Origin: Enterovibrio baiacu
GTDB taxonomy: Bacteria; Pseudomonadota; Gammaproteobacteria; Enterobacterales; Vibrionaceae
Length of the DNA stretch: 64,000 bases
NCBI RefSeq assembly: GCF_004120195.1
Contig: NZ_SCHN01000010.1
Location: forward strand, 124,001-188,000
Reading direction: 5' to 3'
The notes beneath the pieces were generated by a model. The model saw only the letters and a list, made by a program, of their open reading frames with translations, searched no databases and had not been told where the DNA came from. The position numbers were made by a program, and so were the translations under genes. Position 1 is the stretch's first letter, and each line of letters begins with the position of its first letter. Below are positions 26,195-35,267 of this stretch, piece after piece.

Positions 26195-29100
26195 GCCGTT
26201 ACCTCCTTGTTCGCGACAGAATTGTCATTGGTGAGTTGCAGTTGTTCTTGAGTGAAGCGGTACAGATAGTGCGGACCGCCAGCTTTCGGACCCGTTCCCG
26301 AGAGACCTTGTCCGCCGAACGGTTGCACGCCAACCACAGCACCAACCTGATCGCGGTTGATGTAGCAGTTACCCACACGTGCTCGCGCATCAATGTGGCG
26401 ATAGGTGCTTTCATTGCGGCTATGTACGCCAAGGGTAAGGCCAAAGCCTGAGTGGTTGATGTCATCAATCACGGCATCGAGCTCATCGGCTTTAAAGCGG
26501 ATCACATGAAGGATCGGCCCAAAGTGCTCTTGGTCAAGCTGGGAAATGCTGTCGATTTCAAATGCCACAGGCGTGATGAAGGTGCCGACGCGGGTATCGC
26601 TTGCCATCGGCACTTTGGCGATAAAGCGCCCTTCTTTGAACAATTGGTTGATGTGGTTTTGCAGCTTCGCTTGCGCAGCTTCGTCAATCACAGGGCCAAC
26701 GTCCGTTGAATGCAGATACGGCAAACCTACGCTCATTTCCGCCATCGCACCTTTCACCAAATCCAACACACGATCAGCCACGTCGTTTTGTACGTAAAGC
26801 ACACGCAGGGCTGAACAGCGTTGGCCAGCAGACGCAAAGGCAGAACGCAGCACATCACGCACCACCTGTTCAGGGAGCGCAGTGCTGTCTACAATCATCG
26901 CATTCTGGCCGCCCGTTTCCGCAATGAAGGGAACAGGTAAGCTATCTCGTGATGCCAAGGTTTGGTTAATGCGCTGCGCGGTCGGCGTTGAGCCGGTAAA
27001 CGCGACGCCCGCGATGCGTGGATCGCTGGTAAGTTTCGCGCCAACCGTCGCGCCGGTTCCCGGAAGAAGATGAATCACCCCTTCTGGGATCCCTGTTTCC
27101 AGCAGCAACTCAATGGTACGGAAAGCAATCAGTGACGTTTGTTCCGCAGGCTTTGCAACAACGGTGTTACCCGTGACGAGCGCAGCTGAGATTTGGCCAA
27201 TGAAAATCGCCAGCGGGAAGTTCCACGGGCTAATACAGGTGAAAACACCGCGACCCGCGCGCGTTAACGTGACATGTTCACCGTCAAAACGTGGGAAAGT
27301 TTTTGCTTCTGCCATCATGGCGTCAGCTTCTAGCGGATAGAAACGCAAGAAATCGACGGCTTCGCGCACTTCATCAATGCTGTCGTGAATGGTTTTACCC
27401 GCTTCACGGTGACACAGTGCTACCAGCTCGCCCATGTTCTCTTCAAGCTTGTTCGCCAGCGATAGTAGGTACTTACCTCTTTCTTTGGCTGGCAGTGCTT
27501 GCCAAGCATCCACACTGTCATGTGCTGCTTGCAATGCGGCATCGACATCGCTTTCGGTTGACCAATTGATGGTGCCTACATCAAGGCGATGATCATAAGG
27601 CGCAACAATGCGGTGTTCTTCGCCCACTCGGCGCTCGCCATTGACGATGGGGCCCGCTTTCCAGTTGGACGCCATGAACGTTTGTACCGATTGATTGTAC
27701 GTTTCCCATTCGCTTTCAATATCAATCGCAACGCCTTTCGAATTCGGACGATCTTCGCCAAAAATCGCACCCGGCAGTGGGATATTGGTGTTGTGTAACG
27801 TTGGACGTGACAACAACACATCGACTGGGTGTTTGGTCAAATCTGCAATCGGACAACGTGCATCTACAAGGCGGTGAACAAACGAGCTGTTCGCGCCGTT
27901 TTCAAGCAGACGACGAACCAAATACGGCAGCAAATCTTTGTGATTGCCCACAGGCGCGTATATGCGCACCGGGTGCTCAAACATTTCTTTCGCGTGGTAG
28001 TAAAGCGAATCGCCCATGCCATGAAGACGCTGGAACTCGTAAGTATCGTGTTGCGCCATGGCATAAATTGCAGAGATGGTCTGAGCGTTGTGGCTGGCAA
28101 ATTGCGGGTAAATCAACCCCTCAACATGCTTTGATAACAAGAAACGGGCACACGCAAGGTAGGCCACATCAGTGCCTTCTTTACGGGTGTAGACCGGATA
28201 ACCTGGCAGGCCGTTTTGCTGTGACAATTTGATTTCGCTGTCCCAATACGCGCCTTTCACCAAACGCATCGGCACAACGGTGCCGTGTTCTTTGGCCAGC
28301 GCCGCTAACCACACCAATACGGGCAGTGCGCGCTTTGAATACGCTTGAACCACAAGGCCAAACAGCCCCCAGCCTTTAATGTCTGGATGCGTGAAAAGCT
28401 TCTCAAACAGTTTGAGTGACAGTTCCAAACGATCCGCTTCTTCCGCATCAATGGTGATCGCCACGTTTAATTCACGTGCGCGTTTGAGTAGCGTTAAGAC
28501 CGTATCAAACATTTCTGTCATAACACGTTCTTCGTTCGCCACTTCATAGCGTGGGTGCAATGCAGAAAGCTTGATCGACACTGAAGGCGCTGGCCCGTTG
28601 CCGACAGATAAGTTCTGTCCCACGGTTTCAATCGCTTCGATGTAGTCGTTAAAGTATTTTTTGGCGTCTGCTTTGGTCAGCGCCGCTTCGCCCAGCATGT
28701 CGAACGAATAGGTGAAGCCGCTTTCGCGTGGCTTTTTGCCGTTGTCTAGTGCTTCATCAATGTCACGGCCCAGCACGAACTGATGCCCCATGATCTTCAT
28801 GGCTTGGTGCATGGCTTGACGAATAACAGGCTCGGAGAACTTGTTCACCAAACGGTTCAATACCGCTGTCGGACGACCCTCTTCGCGCTCATCTACGTTC
28901 ACGACCTTGCCAGTTAGCATCAGTCCCCACGTAGAGGCATTCACGAAGAGTGAATTAGAGTTTTTGAGGTGCGCTTTCCAATCCGCGACGCCCAAACGAT
29001 CACGAATGAAAGCATCCGCCGTTTTTGCATCAGGAATGCGCATCAGCGCTTCTGCCAAACACATCAGCAAAATGCCTTCGCGGGTATCAAGGCTGTATTC

Positions 29101-29337
29101 CAGCAACAGGGCATCAATCATCTGCACGGCTTTCTTATCAGCGCGTACACGCGCAATCAGATCCGCCGCATGCTTTTCCGTTGCAGCACGTTCAGATTCT
29201 GATGGCGTCGCCAACGGGATCAATGCTTCAAGTACCTGACTTTCGTCCACACAGTACTGACTTGAAATGTGTTGCCAAAGGGATGCTTTCGGTTGCTCAA
29301 GCAGGCTTGGCACCAGTACATCGGTCGCTTTGAACAT
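26191..29337 (-). CDS. putA: Bifunctional proline dehydrogenase / P5C dehydrogenase PutA
   Basis: This 1048-residue enzyme oxidises proline to glutamate in two steps. The N-terminal half is the FAD proline dehydrogenase barrel (SVSIKLSALHPRYEVANEER, LVKGAYWDSEIK). The C-terminal half is the NAD-dependent P5C dehydrogenase, with catalytic glutamate in FIAETGGQNAMIVD and catalytic cysteine in FASAGQRCSALRV. The ribbon-helix-helix DNA-binding domain of E. coli PutA is absent, so it should not repress its own genes. That agrees with a separate regulator upstream. The usual extra C-terminal domain is split off into the next gene. Confidence 0.95.
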   Translation of the reverse strand: MFKATDVLVPSLLEQPKASLWQHISSQYCVDESQVLEALIPLATPSESERAATEKHAADLIARVRADKKAVQMIDALLLEYSLDTREGILLMCLAEALMRIPDAKTADAFIRDRLGVADWKAHLKNSNSLFVNASTWGLMLTGKVVNVDEREEGRPTAVLNRLVNKFSEPVIRQAMHQAMKIMGHQFVLGRDIDEALDNGKKPRESGFTYSFDMLGEAALTKADAKKYFNDYIEAIETVGQNLSVGNGPAPSVSIKLSALHPRYEVANEERVMTEMFDTVLTLLKRARELNVAITIDAEEADRLELSLKLFEKLFTHPDIKGWGLFGLVVQAYSKRALPVLVWLAALAKEHGTVVPMRLVKGAYWDSEIKLSQQNGLPGYPVYTRKEGTDVAYLACARFLLSKHVEGLIYPQFASHNAQTISAIYAMAQHDTYEFQRLHGMGDSLYYHAKEMFEHPVRIYAPVGNHKDLLPYLVRRLLENGANSSFVHRLVDARCPIADLTKHPVDVLLSRPTLHNTNIPLPGAIFGEDRPNSKGVAIDIESEWETYNQSVQTFMASNWKAGPIVNGERRVGEEHRIVAPYDHRLDVGTINWSTESDVDAALQAAHDSVDAWQALPAKERGKYLLSLANKLEENMGELVALCHREAGKTIHDSIDEVREAVDFLRFYPLEADAMMAEAKTFPRFDGEHVTLTRAGRGVFTCISPWNFPLAIFIGQISAALVTGNTVVAKPAEQTSLIAFRTIELLLETGIPEGVIHLLPGTGATVGAKLTSDPRIAGVAFTGSTPTAQRINQTLASRDSLPVPFIAETGGQNAMIVDSTALPEQVVRDVLRSAFASAGQRCSALRVLYVQNDVADRVLDLVKGAMAEMSVGLPYLHSTDVGPVIDEAAQAKLQNHINQLFKEGRFIAKVPMASDTRVGTFITPVAFEIDSISQLDQEHFGPILHVIRFKADELDAVIDDINHSGFGLTLGVHSRNESTYRHIDARARVGNCYINRDQVGAVVGVQPFGGQGLSGTGPKAGGPHYLYRFTQEQLQLTNDNSVANKEVTA

Positions 29338-29784
29338 AAGCAGATTCCTCTTCTCTTACCCGGCAAATTAGTGGCATATGTTACGTGTATGTTAGATTAA
29401 CGACCGATTCTATGGACGATATGCCGGAGAGTCTTTCAAAATCCTGCGGCATTATTGCAAAAAACTCCGATGATTAACAAACAGAGAACCCTAACTTCCA
29501 ACGCACCAAACAATTGTTTTCATGATTTTTTTCCAAACCGCCTGAAAATGCAGGAATTAACCCGATTTGTCGGAGTTTTGGCGAGAAATGCTTAGCGAAA
29601 ATAGCGTGAAATTCGTGAGAAACAGGGCTTACTGAAAATAAGGTCGGCGTTTTTGACAAAAGAAAGGCAGAGGAAAAAATGCAGCGTGGTTAATTTTTTG
29701 TGAAATAAAATGAAGCAGTTACGAAAGGAAGGTCTCGCTAATACCCAAGAAAAAACATCACGCGAAACCGGAGGAAGAAACCGA
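29338..29784. promoter_or_regulatory. putA upstream region
   Basis: About 450 AT-rich bases lie between the PutR-like gene and putA on the same strand. The ORFs in this stretch look random. It must carry the putA promoter and, presumably, activator sites; none was identified with confidence. Confidence 0.45.
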
Positions 29785-30558
29785 TCAGTGATCGTGGCGA
29801 TACCGAGAAGGTGAAACACCGAAGTAGCGCGAAAAGGCAGAGGTGAACCCACTTTGGCTGGAAAAACCACAGCTGTCGGAGATTTGAGCAAGGTTCAATT
29901 GGCTGGTGCTCAGTAGCTCTTGCGCGAGCTCGAAACGCTTTTTCAGCACATATTGATGAGGCGTTACGCCAACTTGCGCTTTAAAAAGCTGATGGAATTG
30001 GCTTTCCGCTAGAAATACCGAACCTGCCATCTGGGCGACGCTGATTTTTCTGCTGATGTGCTGACGAATATACAGATCGATAATGTCCATATTCAGTCGG
30101 TGACCTTGGCGACGGGGAGCGAGTTGATCCCTAAAATGACGCTCCATCACACACAACAAGGTGTCAGCACATGCTCGACCTAAAATCACATCGTGCGGAT
30201 TCGCTATCATTTCGCCAGTGAGGGCTTTTACCAAGGTTTGGGCTTGCGCATCGAGTTGGAAGTAAACGTCTCGCTCAAAGAGCGCTTCCACTTTTTGCTT
30301 CATTGATGACTCACCAAGCAACACAGATTCTGGCAAGTTAATGACGAGAATTTCATTTTGACCGATACCAGAGAAAGCATGCAGCTCTGCTTCAGACACC
30401 AAGCACCCTTGGCCCGGGCCAACCAGACTGCCACGTCCAGATAGCTCAAACTCGGTTTGCCCTTGCAGCCCAATCACAACCTGACGGTAATCGTGCGCAT
30501 GCAACGACGGGTGATTAGGTAAGGCAATAACTTGTGAATGTGTAAACTCTGATGCCAT
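29785..30558 (-). CDS. putR: AraC-family regulator, PutR-like
   Basis: This 257-residue protein (from ATG 30558, MASEFTHSQVIALP) has an N-terminal cupin domain (HPSLHAHDYRQVVIGLQGQT). Its C-terminus is the AraC DNA-binding domain (KISVAQMAGSVFLAESQFHQ, then the segment ending SAFSRYFGVSPSRYR). In Vibrio an AraC/XylS protein called PutR activates put genes when proline is present. Position directly upstream of putA and the lack of a DNA-binding domain in PutA support that role. Starts at 30597, 30645 and TTG 30651 are possible; the longest would overlap an RctB-site-like sequence. Confidence 0.75.
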   Translation of the reverse strand: MASEFTHSQVIALPNHPSLHAHDYRQVVIGLQGQTEFELSGRGSLVGPGQGCLVSEAELHAFSGIGQNEILVINLPESVLLGESSMKQKVEALFERDVYFQLDAQAQTLVKALTGEMIANPHDVILGRACADTLLCVMERHFRDQLAPRRQGHRLNMDIIDLYIRQHISRKISVAQMAGSVFLAESQFHQLFKAQVGVTPHQYVLKKRFELAQELLSTSQLNLAQISDSCGFSSQSGFTSAFSRYFGVSPSRYRHDH

Positions 30559-30633
30559 ACAACGACTAGTGTCAAACAACAAAATGAAAGAAGGCATTTT
30601 GCCACGCGAAGAAGCTATCGCGAAGTAAAATAA

Positions 30634-30652
30634 CCTCGGAAACATGATCAAG
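30634..30652 (-). promoter_or_regulatory. RctB-iteron-like site, remote copy 1
   Basis: Minus strand CTTGATCATGTTTCCGAGG. It shares the CTTGATCAT core and TTTCCGAG tail with origin sites at 54848 and 54926. It contains a Dam GATC. Confidence 0.55.
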
Positions 30653-30835
30653 AGTAGGCCAAACTACGGCCGACGTCATTTTGAACCTAAAAATGTGCAA
30701 GATCTCAACGTCTGATGGCTAAAATTTGACGTAGTCTTGAGAAAACGCATCGCCCTTCGAAACCATGATTCACTCAAACCACTGTTTTAAATGATTAATT
30801 TTAAGTTCTGAATCGATTTACATCATTCGATGACA

Positions 30836-30854
30836 CTTGATCATCTTTCCGAGC
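30836..30854 (+). promoter_or_regulatory. RctB-iteron-like site, remote copy 2
   Basis: Plus strand CTTGATCATCTTTCCGAGC. The first 16 bases are identical to the origin site at 54848-54863. Confidence 0.6.
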
Positions 30855-30874
30855 GTTTAACAGCAGGATCATTC

Positions 30875-30893
30875 CCTGATCATCGTTCCGAGG
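30875..30893 (+). promoter_or_regulatory. RctB-iteron-like site, remote copy 3
   Basis: Plus strand CCTGATCATCGTTCCGAGG, 39 bp after remote copy 2 in the same direction. Between them is a further half-like GGATCATTCCC. Confidence 0.55.
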
Positions 30894-31383
30894 AAAAGGA
30901 TCGTAAAGGCGATCGGCAAGAAAACAGAAAAAACGCTGTAGACCAGTAAAAATGGGATGCTTAAGAAAAAACGCTTTTGATAATTCACCACGATCCAACC
31001 GAAATACACGCAAAATTACCGATGTAAATTGAAAAGGAAAAGGCGTAAATGGCATGGAAACGTGCCGCTTCCGTTGAGACTCATTAATATTTCCCATGGC
31101 TCGGTTGAAAACATAAAAAGCGTCAATAATATGTCGCCAAATATTAATTAACGTCAAATAATTGCTATTTTCTTTGCACACCTATCATGAGTAAACGTTA
31201 TTTTCATCGATAAAAAGAGATGAGCTAAAATAATTGAGTAACTTATCAAAATATGGCATTTGAATAATAACGATAAGCATCAAATAATTAGTATCATGGA
31301 AAGGCCATTTGGCATTTACGTGTTAATCTAGTTATTTGGGACAACGCTTTTCTATTGGAATTCTGAGAATAAGCAAGGGACAT

Positions 31384-33222
31384 ATGAAAAGTAATCGCAT
31401 AGCTGCGTTAGCTTTCGCGTTAACACCGATACTTCTTAGTAGTCATGCACTTGCCAATGACACCACAGCCGCAACGGATGATCCGGTTGTCGCTCTGGAA
31501 CAGAAGCTTGCAGATAAAAGAAGTGAAATTGGCAATCACGCTGAAAACCTTCAAACGCAAAGAGATAAATTGGACGCATTATTAGCTGAACGTGAAACGT
31601 TAGCGAATAAAGCAATGGAATTAGAGAAACGACGCACACTGGCTCAAGAGCGTCTGGATGAACAATTCCGCCGTCTTATTGAAAATCCTGATACAGACCT
31701 CAACCAGTACAAAGACGATTATCAAGCGGCTTGGCAAGCAGTGAAAGATAATCAAAAGTCCACGCTTCAAAATGACCAAGCTGTCGCAGAGCAACAGCGT
31801 ATTGTCGAAGGCGAAAATCGCCAGAAACAATTGCTCGTAAGTGCGATGGAAAACCTTCAAGAAGCGAAAAAAGAGGCGCGTGTTAAACGTCTTCGTCAGG
31901 AACTTACGTTCTCAGATTCAATTGAAGTCGTGCATACCATTACGTGTAGCGAATCAATGACGCTGGCTGCGTGTTCAAATCAAGGCAAAACCCTGACCAT
32001 GCAGAAAGCCGTTAATACCTTCCAATCACACGTGCTGGACAAAGTGACAGAATCAACCACGGCGAAGCTGAACGCGAACCGTGTGTCATTCAATATTCAT
32101 GTCATGAACAGCAATGTGGTCGACAGTGGCTTCAGTGGTGATAACCGCTACATTACTCGCCTACAGGCAGAAATGAAGAGCCAACCAGACGAAAACGCGG
32201 CGTGTAAACTCCTCGATTTTGCTGAACGTTATTGTGTTGAGAAGTCGTTCACCACGGCCAAATCAACCCCTAAACAGCAGGCTAAGCGCTGGGTCAATGT
32301 AAAGATCCGTTCGAACCGCTACGAAGACAACGTGACCATCAATGGTGTGACCTACGGTTCAACACCTGTTGAGATCATGCTGCCAGCGGGTCAGCATCAG
32401 CTTACGGTTGAAAAGTCAGGCTTCGAACCGTACAGCCGTCAGATGTTCATGAACAAAGATTCCGTTGTTTGGGCAAACCTGAGGGAACAGGAGAACCGAC
32501 CTAAACCGGGAAAGCAATTCGCTGACAAACTCTCTAACAACCGACAGGCACCACAAATGGTCGTCATTGGTGCGGGTCAGTACCGCGTTGGCTTTGAAGC
32601 CAAACAGCCTGTTGTTGTAGACCAACCTTTCTCTATCGCTGCAACGCCAGTCACAGTGAAGCAATTTGGAGAGTTTGTCGCTGCGACTGGGTACGTCACA
32701 GAAGCAGAAGAGGGACAAGGTTGTACGGCGCTGGATAACGGTGAACCGAAACAGCTGCTCAACCACAGTTGGCGCAAGCCAGGTTTTGAACAGGCGGATA
32801 ACTCCCCTGTTGTTTGTATCACCCGTGATGATGCCAACATGTATTCAAAATGGTTAAGCACCCAAACCGGCTTCAACTACAGCCTTCCTTCTGAAGTGCA
32901 GTGGGAAGTGGCAGCACGCGCAGGCAGCGAATCAGACTTTTGGTGGGGCAACGACATTGGTGTGGGTAACGCAAACACCGGTTGGAGCGGCACGGTGTGG
33001 TCGAACAAAAGCACCTCCCCCGTTGCGAGTTTCCCAGCAAACCCATTTGGTATCTATGACACCGCGGGTAACGTTTGGGAATGGGCGGGCCACCAAACAC
33101 CTGTTGCACGTGGTGGCGCATGGAGTTTCTCTCCAAGCAGCGCGCGCGTAGCAGAGCGTTTAGAGTTAAAATCTGACCTCAGTGCAAATTATGTCGGTTT
33201 CCGTGTGGTGCGAAATATTTAG
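31384..33222 (+). CDS. Envelope protein with coiled coil, PEGA and formylglycine-generating-enzyme-like domain
   Basis: This 612-residue exported protein starts at ATG 31384 behind AAGGGA. A signal peptide (residues 1-25, ending SSHALA) is followed by a long charged coiled coil (about 35-190). A cysteine-containing segment comes next, then a PEGA domain (VTINGVTYGSTPVEIMLPAG, about 330-390). The C-terminus is a SUMF1/FGE-sulfatase domain (about 415-612; NSPVVCITRDDANMYSKWLS, NPFGIYDTAGNVWEWAG, ARGGAWSFSPSSARV, YVGFRVVR). In such proteins the FGE fold is often a binding module rather than a sulfatase-activating enzyme. The role is probably structural or signalling in the periplasm. Confidence 0.85.
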   Translation: MKSNRIAALAFALTPILLSSHALANDTTAATDDPVVALEQKLADKRSEIGNHAENLQTQRDKLDALLAERETLANKAMELEKRRTLAQERLDEQFRRLIENPDTDLNQYKDDYQAAWQAVKDNQKSTLQNDQAVAEQQRIVEGENRQKQLLVSAMENLQEAKKEARVKRLRQELTFSDSIEVVHTITCSESMTLAACSNQGKTLTMQKAVNTFQSHVLDKVTESTTAKLNANRVSFNIHVMNSNVVDSGFSGDNRYITRLQAEMKSQPDENAACKLLDFAERYCVEKSFTTAKSTPKQQAKRWVNVKIRSNRYEDNVTINGVTYGSTPVEIMLPAGQHQLTVEKSGFEPYSRQMFMNKDSVVWANLREQENRPKPGKQFADKLSNNRQAPQMVVIGAGQYRVGFEAKQPVVVDQPFSIAATPVTVKQFGEFVAATGYVTEAEEGQGCTALDNGEPKQLLNHSWRKPGFEQADNSPVVCITRDDANMYSKWLSTQTGFNYSLPSEVQWEVAARAGSESDFWWGNDIGVGNANTGWSGTVWSNKSTSPVASFPANPFGIYDTAGNVWEWAGHQTPVARGGAWSFSPSSARVAERLELKSDLSANYVGFRVVRNI

Positions 33223-33250
33223 TTCGAACTCTACTGAAATCCGTTTATTC

Positions 33251-33280
33251 AAACCCGCTTTCATGGCGGGTTTTCTTTTA
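33251..33280 (+). terminator. Rho-independent terminator
   Basis: AAACCCGC and GCGGGTTT pair around a seven-base loop, followed by TTCTTTT. It lies about 30 bp after the stop of the PEGA/FGE-like gene. Confidence 0.85.
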
Positions 33281-33344
33281 CCTGTATTCTTATCAATACA
33301 CGATCAGCGTGAAGGGAATCTAAAACGCGATCTCTCTCTATAAT

Positions 33345-33609
33345 AAAAAACAATGTTATCAGTTACATGCAAATTAGTGCATTCCCCCCCTGTCCGATTT
33401 TCTGGCAGCTATGTATAGTACTCAACGAACAGCGCATATTGCAGTATGTTGCTGTTTAATCACTGAAATTTACCTCGGTGAAACATCTGCTCTCATGGTA
33501 ACAACCCTCGTGCCATGGATGTGGATGACCTCTTCTACACGTCGTACAGGAATTCGCTCTTTTAGAGCAAACTCTTGTCTTTACCGGCTCCTACGAGCCG
33601 GTTTTTTTC
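33345..33609 (+). ncRNA. Candidate small RNA ending in a strong terminator
   Basis: Between the terminator at 33251 and the LuxR gene is a second, very strong terminator (33583-33608) with no convincing ORF in front. Upstream of it are small hairpins: CATGG/CCATG (33494-33517) and GCTCT/AGAGC (33556-33568). A TATAAT lies at 33339-33344, but its -35 is poor. A 73-residue open frame (33411-33632) runs through the terminator stem and looks non-coding. This pattern fits an sRNA of up to about 265 nt; the 5' end is a guess. No known family was recognised. Confidence 0.4.
33583..33608 (+). terminator. Strong Rho-independent terminator, no gene directly upstream
   Basis: ACCGGCTC and GAGCCGGT form a perfect 8-bp stem with a CTAC loop, then seven T's. 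Confidence 0.88.
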
Positions 33610-33699
33610 CCTTTGTAACGCCCAATTTGTGATACATTTCATGCAAACGGAATTATCGTTACAATACACTGTTAGTTATTTCCTTTATTAATCATTTTT

Positions 33700-34410
33700 A
33701 TGAATAGCACACCCAAGGCCCCCCCTCCCACATGCACGCTTTTTGAACAACTCCCAGGTTGTTGGGGATGCAAAGACATCAATTCAAATTTTGTGTATGT
33801 GAATCAGAATTATGCCGATCTGGTGGGCGTATCTAGCCACCACGATTTAATCGGTAAAACCAACTTCGACATGCCCGGTCGTTTAACCGCGTGCGCTGAG
33901 ATTTTTCAGCAACAAGACCAAACAGTGATGTCGAGCGGCAAGAAAATGCAGGTGCTTAATATTCATCCTTATCCCGATGGGGAGTGGCACGCGCATATTT
34001 TCACGAAGATGCCGTGGTATAGCGAAAGCGGTGAACTTATCGGTGTGATTTTTCATGGCCAAGCCATCAACGAATTTGCAGCCCTTGAAGTGGGGCAATG
34101 GATTTGCCGCGCCATTGGATCGTCGAAAACAGACCTCACCATTGGAAAAAAAACCAAACCGCATCCCCCACTTTCGCCGCGAGAGTCTGAAGTTCTCTTT
34201 CTTCACATGTATGGCAAGAAGCCCCAATTCATTGCCAATGCATTAGGTGTCTCGGTAAAAACCATTGAGAACCACTTTGCGAACCTTCGATTGAAACTCG
34301 GCGTGAAAACCAAAACAGATTTAACAGATAAAGCACTGGAGTTGGGCGTAGGCTCTGCCATTCCATCGAGCCTCATGAAACATCAACTCAGTGTCGTGTT
34401 GTCTGCATAA
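33700..34410 (+). CDS. PAS-LuxR transcriptional regulator
   Basis: This 236-residue protein has an N-terminal PAS-like sensor (residues about 10-125; GCWGCKDINSNFVYVNQNYA, GVSSHHDLIGKTNFDMP). A C-terminal LuxR-type helix-turn-helix follows (LSPRESEVLFLHMYGKKPQF then IANALGVSVKTIENHFANLR, about 160-215). There is no receiver domain, so it probably senses a ligand or redox state directly. It is a single gene with its own terminator; targets are unknown. Confidence 0.83.
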   Translation: MNSTPKAPPPTCTLFEQLPGCWGCKDINSNFVYVNQNYADLVGVSSHHDLIGKTNFDMPGRLTACAEIFQQQDQTVMSSGKKMQVLNIHPYPDGEWHAHIFTKMPWYSESGELIGVIFHGQAINEFAALEVGQWICRAIGSSKTDLTIGKKTKPHPPLSPRESEVLFLHMYGKKPQFIANALGVSVKTIENHFANLRLKLGVKTKTDLTDKALELGVGSAIPSSLMKHQLSVVLSA

Positions 34411-34463
34411 GCGAAAATACGGCGTCTCAAGCCAAGAAAAATGCAGCAGGGATCATTAGCACG

Positions 34464-34490
34464 AAAAAAGCAGCCATTGGCTGCTTTTTT
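34464..34490. terminator. Bidirectional terminator between the LuxR gene and pdxH
   Basis: GCAGCC and GGCTGC pair around ATT, flanked by six A's and six T's. It serves both convergent genes. Confidence 0.88.
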
Positions 34491-34531
34491 GATGGTTCTT
34501 TTCACTCAACGCTACCTGGCGATAATAGACA

Positions 34532-35170
34532 TTACGGCGCTAAGCGCTCGATATCCCATTGGCCTTTTTCTTCACCTTGGTAGATAAAGCGATCATGCAA
34601 ACGGTGTTCGCCGCCTTGCCAGAATTCGAACGATTCCGGTTTCACGCGAAAGCCTCCCCAGAACGTCGGCACAGGGACTTCGCCTTTGTCGAATTGCTGC
34701 TTCAACTCCATGTACTTGCTTTCCAACGCGGAGCGCGCAGAAATGCGTTCACTTTGGCGACTCGCCCACGCAGCAAGCTGGCTCTCTTTTGGTCGTGATA
34801 AGAAATACTTCATCACTTCCATTTTACTCAGCTTGGTCGCTTCGCCTGTAATGTGTACCTGACGCTCGAGAGGGTGCCACGGGAAATGCAGGCTGATCTT
34901 TGCATTATCGGCCAGTTGCTTCGCTTTGCGGCTACCGAGGTTGGTATAAAACACAAAGCCACCATCATCGACATGCTTCAACAACACGATACGCTGAAAA
35001 GGCTGGCCTGTTTCATCCACCGTTGCCACTATCATAGCCGTTGGGTCTGGTAATTTGGCATCAATGGCTTGTTTGAGCCAGTGCTCAAAGAATTGAATAG
35101 GGTTTTCAGGCAGGTCTTTGCGTCTCAATCCACCTTGGTTATATTCTCTTCGAATATCAAACAAATCCAT
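34532..35170 (-). CDS. pdxH: Pyridoxamine 5'-phosphate oxidase
   Basis: This 212-residue FMN enzyme oxidises pyridoxine or pyridoxamine 5'-phosphate to pyridoxal 5'-phosphate, the last step of vitamin B6 synthesis and salvage. Family motifs are [20 protein letters not shown] at the N-terminus, [20 protein letters not shown] in the FMN site, [17 protein letters not shown], and the C-terminal [23 protein letters not shown] 35170 follows GGAGCAAC with good spacing; an in-frame start four codons upstream is less likely. It diverges from the DctB-like gene. Confidence 0.95.
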   Translation of the reverse strand: MDLFDIRREYNQGGLRRKDLPENPIQFFEHWLKQAIDAKLPDPTAMIVATVDETGQPFQRIVLLKHVDDGGFVFYTNLGSRKAKQLADNAKISLHFPWHPLERQVHITGEATKLSKMEVMKYFLSRPKESQLAAWASRQSERISARSALESKYMELKQQFDKGEVPVPTFWGGFRVKPESFEFWQGGEHRLHDRFIYQGEEKGQWDIERLAP

Positions 35171-35267
35171 GTGTTGCTCCAATTAAGGTTTTTGCCATTT
35201 TGCGGCGGGTTGCGGCATTTCTCAAGTGAATTTCTTCGCTTCACGCCCTTCACACATCAAGGAACAT

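Larger units (their letters stand above)
30559..31383. other. Long non-coding region with three RctB-site-like sequences
   Basis: About 800 bp, AT-rich at the right end. It carries three copies of a motif that otherwise occurs in this window almost only in the chromosome II origin (listed separately). An open frame on the minus strand (30801-31181, GTG start) has no ribosome site or recognisable protein and is not called. The right part holds the promoter of the gene at 31384. Confidence 0.6.

Noticed and set aside
27777-28232. 151-codon open frame on the plus strand
   Set aside because: Antisense to putA, whose proline dehydrogenase motifs are clear.
30801-31181. 126-codon open frame on the minus strand in the putR-31384 gap
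   Set aside because: GTG start without ribosome site, no recognisable domain, and it covers the RctB-like sites; a non-coding regulatory reading fits better.
33411-33632. 73-codon open frame on the plus strand
   Set aside because: It reads through a strong terminator stem and T-run; no ribosome site or protein features.
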